Shown: one piece after another, positions 31,299 through 37,500 of the stretch
Numbering within the stretch: position 1 is the first letter of the stretch
How the letters are laid out: each line of letters starts with the position of its first letter
Source of the DNA: Cristatella mucedo
Lineage: Eukaryota > Bryozoa > Phylactolaemata > Cristatellidae
Direction of reading: 5' to 3'
NCBI GenBank assembly: GCA_009760855.2
Contig: WPIO01000038.1
Coordinates: forward strand, 695,001 to 732,500
DNA: 37,500 nucleotides
The notes under the pieces: generated by a model
Told to the model about the DNA's origin: nothing
What the model saw: only the letters and a program-made list of their open reading frames with translations
The model's database searches: none
Position numbers and translations under genes: made by a program

Positions 31299-32702
31299 TC
31301 ATTCTCGAGGGAATGTGAACACCTCGGTGACGGCCTCGTCGGCGCAGCGCTCGCGCCCGCAGCTGCCGCGCGGCGAGTCGTCGCCTTCTTCGCGCTCGCT
31401 TCGACAGCGTTCAAGGCTCCGCCTGCCCGCCGTGTACTGGGCGGTGGCGGAGGCGGCGGCGCCGCGGCGGCGCTGGTCGCACGCGGCGCTCCTCTGCGCT
31501 CCGGCGCTGGACTCGCTCGAAGAGGTCGCGCCGCTGGGCGCCCTGTCGCCGCCGCCGCCGCCATTGCTGCCGCCGCCGCCAACTCCGCCGCCATTGCTGC
31601 CGCCGAGCGCCGCGCACTTGGCCGAGCGGAGCAACGAGGCGAACGTCTGCAAGAGCGTCTTGCGGAACTGCTGACCGAGCGCGCAGTAGAGGACGAAGTT
31701 GACGGCGCTGTTGAGCGTCACGGCGAAGTTACGCACGTGGTTGAGATGCGGATAGAAGCCGCGGCGGGTCGCCTCCGCGTCGATGCCGAACGTGACGTTG
31801 TAGACGAGTGCCGGCAACTGGCAGACGAGGAAGACGACGACGACCGAGACGAGCATGATGGTCACGTTGTTCTCCTTCGCCTCGCGCACGTTCATGACGC
31901 TGCGTCGCCGGCGCGCCGAGCGCCGCACAGCGGCCACCAGCAGCGCGTTGAGCGTGGCCAGGAAGATGACGGGCGCGACGCACATGAAAGGCAGGTAGAG
32001 CCAGAGGAAGTAGGCGCGGCGGTAGCGATCGTCACGGCCCAGCTCCGTCAGGCTGACGTAGGCGCGCGGCGGCGCCTCGCTCCCGCCGTCGCCGTCGCCG
32101 CCGCCGCCGCACGTCGCCAGCGCGGTGCGAGTCTCGAACCAGCGCGTGGCGTTGTACGCGCACGACAGGACGACGACGGCGGCGACGACGAACTTGGCGC
32201 GTCGCAGAGTGCACATGCGCGCCGCGCGCAGCGGGTGGCAGACGGCGATGTAGCGCTCGAACGTGAACGACACGGTGAGCCAGATGACGCACGTCTGACA
32301 CGTGAGCCCGATCGGGTAGGCGACCGGATCGACGTAGGGCCCGGCGTGCCGGTAGTAGGCGGGAAAGACGTCGCGAGATTTGACGCAGACGAGGAAGAAG
32401 GTGCAGACGAGCAGGCCCGCGTCGGCGACGGCGAGCGCGAGCAGGAAGCAGTTGGTGGACGTCGTCATGCTGCGTCGGGTGAGCACGAGCATCGTGATGC
32501 AGTTGCCGACGAGCCCAATCGCCACGATCGCCGTCAGCACGACGTTGTTCAGCGCGAACGTGAACCGCTCGAGGCCGTGCTCGTCGTGCTCGGTCTCGAG
32601 CGGCGCGCAAGGGTCGCTCGCGTTGATCGTCGCGTTCGCTTGCCAGTGGCCGCCGCTCGCCGGCTCAGGCGGCGATGGCACTGCGCCCGCCGCCTCCGTC
32701 AT
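31299..32702 (-). CDS. FMRFamide-receptor-like neuropeptide GPCR, single exon
   Basis: A complete 467-codon frame. The protein is a rhodopsin-class receptor expected in the plasma membrane, coupling an extracellular peptide to G proteins. An extracellular N-terminus (1-50) has possible N-glycosylation at Asn23 and Asn27. TM1 is about 52-76 with Gly-Asn67; TM2 84-106 with LALAVAD (Asp94); TM3 128-152 ending ERY then IAVCHPL; TM4 170-187; TM5 230-258; TM6 279-303 with CQLP (294-297) in place of CWxP; TM7 325-345 with NFVLY (335-339) in place of NPxxY. CHPLRA, the TM4 Tyr-Asn-x-x-Arg-(W/F)-(F/W)-Glu segment, CQLPA and NSAVNFVLYC are the features I associate with FMRFamide receptors. Asp sits where the TM3 disulfide Cys is usual (position 125). 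Loop 3 is strongly basic; the 120-residue tail is Gly/Ser-rich. The ATG chosen has a purine at -3. The absence of introns is seen directly; ligand identity is inferred. Confidence 0.88.
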   Translation of the reverse strand: MTEAAGAVPSPPEPASGGHWQANATINASDPCAPLETEHDEHGLERFTFALNNVVLTAIVAIGLVGNCITMLVLTRRSMTTSTNCFLLALAVADAGLLVCTFFLVCVKSRDVFPAYYRHAGPYVDPVAYPIGLTCQTCVIWLTVSFTFERYIAVCHPLRAARMCTLRRAKFVVAAVVVLSCAYNATRWFETRTALATCGGGGDGDGGSEAPPRAYVSLTELGRDDRYRRAYFLWLYLPFMCVAPVIFLATLNALLVAAVRRSARRRRSVMNVREAKENNVTIMLVSVVVVFLVCQLPALVYNVTFGIDAEATRRGFYPHLNHVRNFAVTLNSAVNFVLYCALGQQFRKTLLQTFASLLRSAKCAALGGSNGGGVGGGGSNGGGGGDRAPSGATSSSESSAGAQRSAACDQRRRGAAASATAQYTAGRRSLERCRSEREEGDDSPRGSCGRERCADEAVTEVFTFPRE

Positions 32703-32798
32703 GGCCGACCGCAGTCCGGGCCGTTCGCGAAGCAGCTGCGTCGTCGTGGCGATTGCGGAGAGAGAGCGCTGCCTGGGAACGGACGACTGCGGGTAAGT

Positions 32799-32799
32799 C

Positions 32800-32867
<68 letters not shown>
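32799..32867. repeat. (CGG)n trinucleotide repeat upstream of the receptor ATG
   Basis: About 22 uninterrupted CGG units on plus (CCG on the receptor's sense strand), starting some 97 bp upstream of the receptor start codon, so probably in its 5' UTR or promoter. The poly-Arg, poly-Gly and poly-Pro frames across it are artefacts. Confidence 0.95.
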
Positions 32868-33016
32868 TCGGCGACGAGAGGCGGCGAGCGCGAAGCGATG
32901 ATCGCTAGGTGAATTATAACTGGCGTTCCTCTGAAGTCGCGGCTCCTGAATTTCAACTGCAAGGAGCTAGAGTATATTTTGAGATAATCTGTTTTGCCAA
33001 AGTAGCGTAAAAGCCA

Positions 33017-33115
33017 ATAATAATAATAATAATAATAATAACAATAATGCACTTGATAAAGCGCCCTCAGAGAACTTAATCTCTTTCTATGCGCTTTACA
33101 TTTGCTGCAAAGGGA
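33017..33115 (-). mobile_element. LINE-B 3' tail (solo)
   Basis: AATAATAATAATAATAATAA, CACTTGATAAAGCGCCCTCA, CTATGCGCTTTACATTTGCT and GCAAAGGGAAA. It lies about 150 bp upstream of the CGG tract at the receptor's 5' side. Confidence 0.92.
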
Positions 33116-33399
33116 AAGCCGCGTACGTGGCTGTGAACTGTTAATGTCGGCAGTGGAGCTGAGCTTTGACCTATGCCACTGAGCCATACGGGGTGGCTGT
33201 TGTAGGTCGGGGGGCTGCCGTTGCAAGCGGGTGATCCTCTGTCGCTGTATACGAGATTTCTACGCGCTGCTGATATGGTCATCTTAAGGTATGCCCGTTC
33301 CTGCGTCGCTGCCCGCCGTTTGCCGCTACCGCCATGTTGGCGCTACAGCCAGCGCATCTTCGCGCTTCGGCGTTGCACCTACAAGTCGCAAACAGCGAT
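33116..33399. other. Unassigned sequence
   Basis: No supported gene or repeat. Confidence 0.4.
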
Positions 33400-33720
33400 C
33401 TCCCTGGTCTTAGCTTAGGGGTCGGGGAGTGCTAGCACTCCATGACCCAGGATGCGTGTTTGAGTCCTGCAGTAGGCAATCCTTTATGAGGGCTGCGATA
33501 GCCCACGAGGTAAAGTGCTCGCTCCTTCCAACCAAGGTCGCGGATTCGAATTCTGCCGTGGGTGATGCATTGTTACCACCTGCAAGCGGTGGTGACAGCC
33601 GTTACGGCTCTTCTGCCGCTAAACAAATGAGGCTGTTAAATCGGCTAATTGCCTGTTGCAAGCGAGGTGAGGGCTCGTCTGCCACTATATAAATGAGACT
33701 GTCGCATCAGTTAGTCTTAA
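33400..33720 (+). mobile_element. SINE-1 cluster: partial, full and 3'-end copies in tandem
   Basis: A first head with B-box-like GCGTGTTTGAGTCCTGCAG at about 33450 and AGGCAATCC ends at 33490. A second, full copy has the A-box region GATAGCCCACGAGGTAAAGT (33497), a B box GCGGATTCGAATTCTGC (33539), GCAAGCGGTGGTGACAGCC and GCTCTTCTGCCGCTAAACAA. A third 3' fragment follows at about 33655-33715 (GCAAGCGAGGTGAGGGCTC, then CTGCCACTATATAAATGAGA). All are in the same orientation. Confidence 0.75.
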
Positions 33721-33912
33721 CTTTATTTCTAGGGTCGCAGCGTCGCAGGTATTCGTCTCGTGCCGGCAAGCCAATGTACGAGCGCTGCGTGTGCTGCCTA
33801 GTTCTGTCTTAGCTCTGAGTGAGGTTGTCTGAAGGGAAAGCGAGCAAGCGGGAGAGGCAGAGAGGAGCGACAGAAATATGTATACATACATCTCTCTCTA
33901 TATGCATATCCA

Positions 33913-33962
33913 TACACACACACACACACACACGCACGCACGCACGCACGCACGCACGCGCG

Positions 33963-34054
<92 letters not shown>
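33913..34054. repeat. Compound (CA)n-(CACG)n-(TA)n-(GA)n microsatellite
   Basis: Runs of CA and CACG (33913-33993), TA (33994-34022) and GA (34023-34052) in direct succession. Confidence 0.96.
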
Positions 34055-34055
<1 letters not shown>

Positions 34056-34164
34056 CGATGGAAGGGAAAAAGAAATGTGAGACAGAGAGAAAGAGAGTGG
34101 CAGACAGAGAGTCGGTAGATAGAGTGAGAGAGTAGTCATTAATTAGAGAGAGCGGTGAGAGAAA

Positions 34165-34167
<3 letters not shown>

Positions 34168-34242
<75 letters not shown>
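34168..34242. repeat. (TA)n-(GA)n microsatellite
   Basis: About 20 TA units then about 17 GA units, the same junction type as at 34022. Confidence 0.96.
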
Positions 34243-34247
<5 letters not shown>

Positions 34248-35211
34248 GATAAAGAGACACAGACAGAGACAAAGAGTGACAGACAGAGCAGAGAGGCAGG
34301 AGAATGAGGCACAGCGGTTTTTCTCTGCTGTATTGAAGCGCTTTTTCGGTCGCTCCGCTGTCGGTCCATCCGAAAGAGCAACGGCGCCATTCCGCCGCTG
34401 CTGTTTTACTGGTTCACCGCCGCAGCGAACCGGACGAGGCTACAACGTCGCCAGTCTCTCAAAATAGCCAGCCGACCGACCGACGAGAGTCTGCGCTCCG
34501 TGCGTTTCGTGCACTTCCTTATCGCCTACTCAGTCAAATGTATTCCGTCTGTGCTTGAGGAGATGCTGGTGGCGGACTCAAACTTTTCTGCGTAAGGTTT
34601 AATGGTGGCCAGATGGTGGCAAGAGAACGCAGCAGTAATGACAGTGGGCGAAGCGAAGGAGGTCCAGGGCGCAGGCACACTACTTTCCGGCTGACCTCGT
34701 GAGGTCCTTCCGATGGTGCGCCACAGCTGCAAAAGCCAATAAATGGCCGCTGAGCCTTATCCCCGACCTGTGCTCCTCAAATTCTCAGCTTTTTATAGCA
34801 ACTGGAACGTTGTGGCAAGCAGCTCACCGCTGGAAGAATTGCAGGCTCACTCACAATGTTGTCGAATGCAATATTTCCCTTACTACAAGATCTCTGTACC
34901 TACGCTTGAAGTTGACACATCAAACTGCGGGACAAACCCACTGAGCTGGAAAGGCCATCCTATCTTCTAATCTTGAAGGGACGCCGAACTGCTAAACCTG
35001 TGTATGCCGATCGCCATTGCGGGCTGCTTAGGTATAGTCACGCTTGGCTGACTGATCACTGACCCATGCTTTCCCTATACCTTCTGAACACGGCACCGTC
35101 ATTTTTAACCTGTTGTAATGTGTTTACTGTCCACTGGGAGGCTGTTGCTTCAGGGTTGCGTTCTTTCAGCTAGCCAGACTTTTCAAAGACTTTTTTGTGT
35201 AGTTTCCACAT
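34243..35211. other. Unassigned sequence
   Basis: Plus-strand frames of 75-81 codons at 34699-34970 overlap one another and show no family resemblance. No gene is called. Confidence 0.4.
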
Positions 35212-35400
35212 GTGCCTTGATGGCACACTGGGTAAGGCGGTTGCTTTTCACGACCTCCGTCACGAGGTTGTGGGTTCGAATCCTCCAGATGGGAAATCCT
35301 GTATTGTCGTTGCCAGCAGTGGTGATAACCGCAAAGGCTTTTTTGTCGCTATGAAAAAGGGACTTTTGAATCAGCTAGCATTTCTTTCTTTCTTTACACA
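35212..35400 (+). mobile_element. SINE-1 (tRNA-derived), best-preserved copy
   Basis: A box TGGCACACTGGGTAAGGCGG (35220), TTTTCACGACCTCCGTCACG, B box GTGGGTTCGAATCCTCC (35269), then GGGAAATCCTGTATTGTCG, GCAGTGGTGATAACCGCAAA, TTTTTTGTCGCTATGAAAAA and TTTGAATCAGCTAGC, ending in CTTT units at about 35380. This copy best defines the family order. Confidence 0.85.
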
Positions 35401-37500
35401 TGAATTTTTATAATTATGAAACGGCATAAAGATAAATATTTTGTAGCTGTCCTAATTCTAACATTCCACTGGAAATATGACACACTAGGATGTTAACGAT
35501 AAAAAAAGTTTGCAAGCACTTTGTGGTATTGCCATAGAAACGCGCCATGTTGTGCCAGGTTCTTGCACGGTGGGCTGAGATGGGCAGTGAAGGCTTCCGC
35601 TTACTCCGACGCTAGAGGCGCTAGGCTAAGCGACTGTCGCGGCGTGCGAATGCATGGGAACGTCTGGGGTGGCACTGGTTCGCACGCCGGCTCAATCGCT
35701 CACATGTACTCCCTTCCCCTCTGTGAATCCACAAGCTAACGTAAAATTTTGCCAAGATCAAGTGGCTGCTGTTACGCTAGATAGTTTCCCGCCCGGCACT
35801 CACAGCCTCGGTGGCTTCCGGCATGCACGCTTGCAACAGGACTTCACCTCGCCCTGTAAAGAGAGCCAAGACGCAGCATCGGCGAGTCCGACGGGTTGCA
35901 GCAGATGTCAGTGGTGCACAAGTGGCGGCTTAATGGGACAGCTGAGAAAACTCGTCGGCAACAACAGACACGATGTCGCTGCGTAATAATTCTAGAATCA
36001 AGTTCCGTTCCTAATCTAGAGCCCGAAGCGAAACAGAAGTTCCCGCCTACAGCAGCCGTCTCTTTAAGTAGTTAATTATTACCCGCCGAGGACCCAGGGG
36101 GCGGGGCGGAGCACGAGAAGGTGCGACATAGTACGAAGCCGAGATACGTCGGACGCTGTGGGAAAGAGTACTTTTAGGTAAAACGCTGATCGACCAGAAG
36201 CCCCGACAGCACCTTTAGGATAGGCGGCTGAAATGACTGAAACTCTTCGATTTACAAGCTAGCCTGTTGGCCTCACTCGCTTTCTCCCCAAATGGATACA
36301 CGCCTCTTAGGCCAGGCGATCGCCTAAGGTCACGTGGAACGCAGAGCAGAGCAATTCTGTACTGTTCTTCATGCATGCATGCTTGCTGTAATTGTGCCTG
36401 TAATTACAATTAGTCACATAGTTTCCTATAAATGGATGCTTTCTCTTATGGCGCTATACGAATACTATTTTAAAATTATTAAGTTCTGCCCTTAAGCTCG
36501 CACTCCTGCGTTATCTTTTGAGCTGTGACATCTATTGCACCTTTGCTTATGCCTCTGGAGCAATTGCATCGCCGTGAACTAAGCTTGAATGCCTCCCTTG
36601 AAGCACGGCTTAGTCGCCTGTGCATATTGCTTAAAAGACACGGAGCGGCCGGCATACTTTGAGGATTATACGGCTCGCATGCCGGTCACACTATGAGCCT
36701 AGAAGGCGTGGCTTCATTTTTGAGTACTGCGCATGTCTATTAATTGCAATTGCCGCACCGTACGAACGGGCGGCGCAGCTGGGCGTCGTGTGCCACCTAA
36801 GCAGTACTCGTACGCACTTGACAAGCGTTGGCTGGCGACGCATCGACTGCTACAGCCTCGAAGCGGCCAAGGCCGCTTCAAGCGACCAGCCAAGGCCGCT
36901 TCGAGCGAGCAAGCGGATGTGGGGTCTGGATGAAGCGGACGTGCGTTATATTCAGACACACTGAGCTCATTTCAAGTGCATCCCATCGAATCGTATTGGG
37001 GCAGAGATAGATTCCGCTCGCTGTTCCAGCTCTCTGCACTCGATGGCCAGACGGCTCGCTGCGCGAGAGGTCGTGCCTGCCTCTGCCGTCCCTTTGCCCG
37101 GACTCCTTCCGACCCCGGGACCGAAACGGCGACTCGTTCTCGCTCAGTAGACGTCGTACGCAGTTTAGTACATCCTCTTTCGGTCCAGCGCTTCGAGTAC
37201 GCGTCAGCCGTCGGCCAATGTGGTCTCCTACTTAGGACGACGGAGCCGCAGGCGTGTGCGTGCCATCTCGCAAGACACCCTCTAGTGCAAACTAGCTAGA
37301 CGCCACACCATTCGTGCAGCGCGACAGACGGCAGCGAGCGGGCCGCCTCACGGACGACAGGACCCCTGAGCAGCAGCGGTCCGTCTGATGAGCGGCACGC
37401 AAGCGACTCACGAGGATGTCAAGCGGCCGAGCACGGCCCCCTCCCCCACCCAGAAGCCCGATAGCCATTCTGTAGTGTCTACTCAGCTTCTAGGGATGGG
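35401..37500. other. Unassigned sequence to the end of the window
   Basis: Open frames up to 110 codons (35654-35986, plus) have no recognised domain. A palindrome GAAGCGGCC-AA-GGCCGCTTC lies at 36860-36879, within a short direct repeat of AAGGCCGCTTC. The last 500 bases are GC-rich. I support no gene here. Confidence 0.4.

Noticed and set aside
31119-32912. 597-codon plus-strand open frame antisense to the receptor gene
   Set aside because: It is the complement of a GC-rich coding sequence, and its product is Arg/Ala/Glu-rich with a poly-Gly run from the CGG repeat. The minus strand encodes a clear seven-helix receptor.
35654-35986. 110-codon plus-strand frame as a small gene
   Set aside because: No recognisable domain, signal peptide or splice evidence. 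Frames of this length are common in the window by chance.

Overview
This is animal (metazoan) nuclear DNA. The evidence is an intronless rhodopsin-class neuropeptide receptor gene, non-LTR retrotransposons of L2/CR1 type, tRNA-derived SINEs with Pol III A and B boxes, a FLYWCH/MULE DNA transposon, and long compound microsatellites. No bacterial operon structure, ribosome binding sites or tRNA/rRNA genes were seen. The FMRFamide-receptor-like GPCR and the repeat mix point to an invertebrate, possibly a lophotrochozoan or flatworm; the lineage is not settled by the sequence.

Layout. Positions 1-4400 hold (CT)n, (GA)n and (GATA)n/(GA)n microsatellites within CpG-rich, GC-rich sequence without a convincing gene. 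At 4500-5180 two decayed copies of a LINE restriction-like endonuclease C-terminus flank a (TA)n tract. From 5850 to 18325 GC-rich unique blocks alternate with short retroelement pieces: SINE-1 (tRNA-derived), SINE-2 (tRNA head plus LINE-like tail), LINE-A (tail of CATTA units) and LINE-B (tail of ATT units). At about 20360-23860 lies a 3.5-kb MULE transposon with terminal inverted repeats of about 420 bp, a FLYWCH finger and a decayed transposase. At 24300-29545 a broken LINE-B copy is interrupted by a nearly 3-kb LINE-A copy and by three short LINE-B tails, forming a nested stack. At 31299-32702 (minus strand) is the one intact gene, a 467-residue seven-transmembrane receptor resembling FMRFamide receptors, with a (CGG)n tract about 100 bp upstream of its ATG. 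The rest (33000-37500) is LINE-B and SINE-1 copies, microsatellites and unannotated sequence.

How the parts relate. LINE-B and SINE-2 share a 3' end that folds into a hairpin (AAAGCGCC pairing with GGCGCTTT) followed by a trinucleotide tail. This is the arrangement expected if the LINE reverse transcriptase mobilises the SINE in trans. At least 15 copies of this tail occur in both orientations. Every transposon protein seen here carries stops or frameshifts, so none of these copies looks autonomous. Most long open frames in the GC-rich blocks and microsatellites are composition artefacts. All family assignments come from reading motifs by eye; no database search was run.
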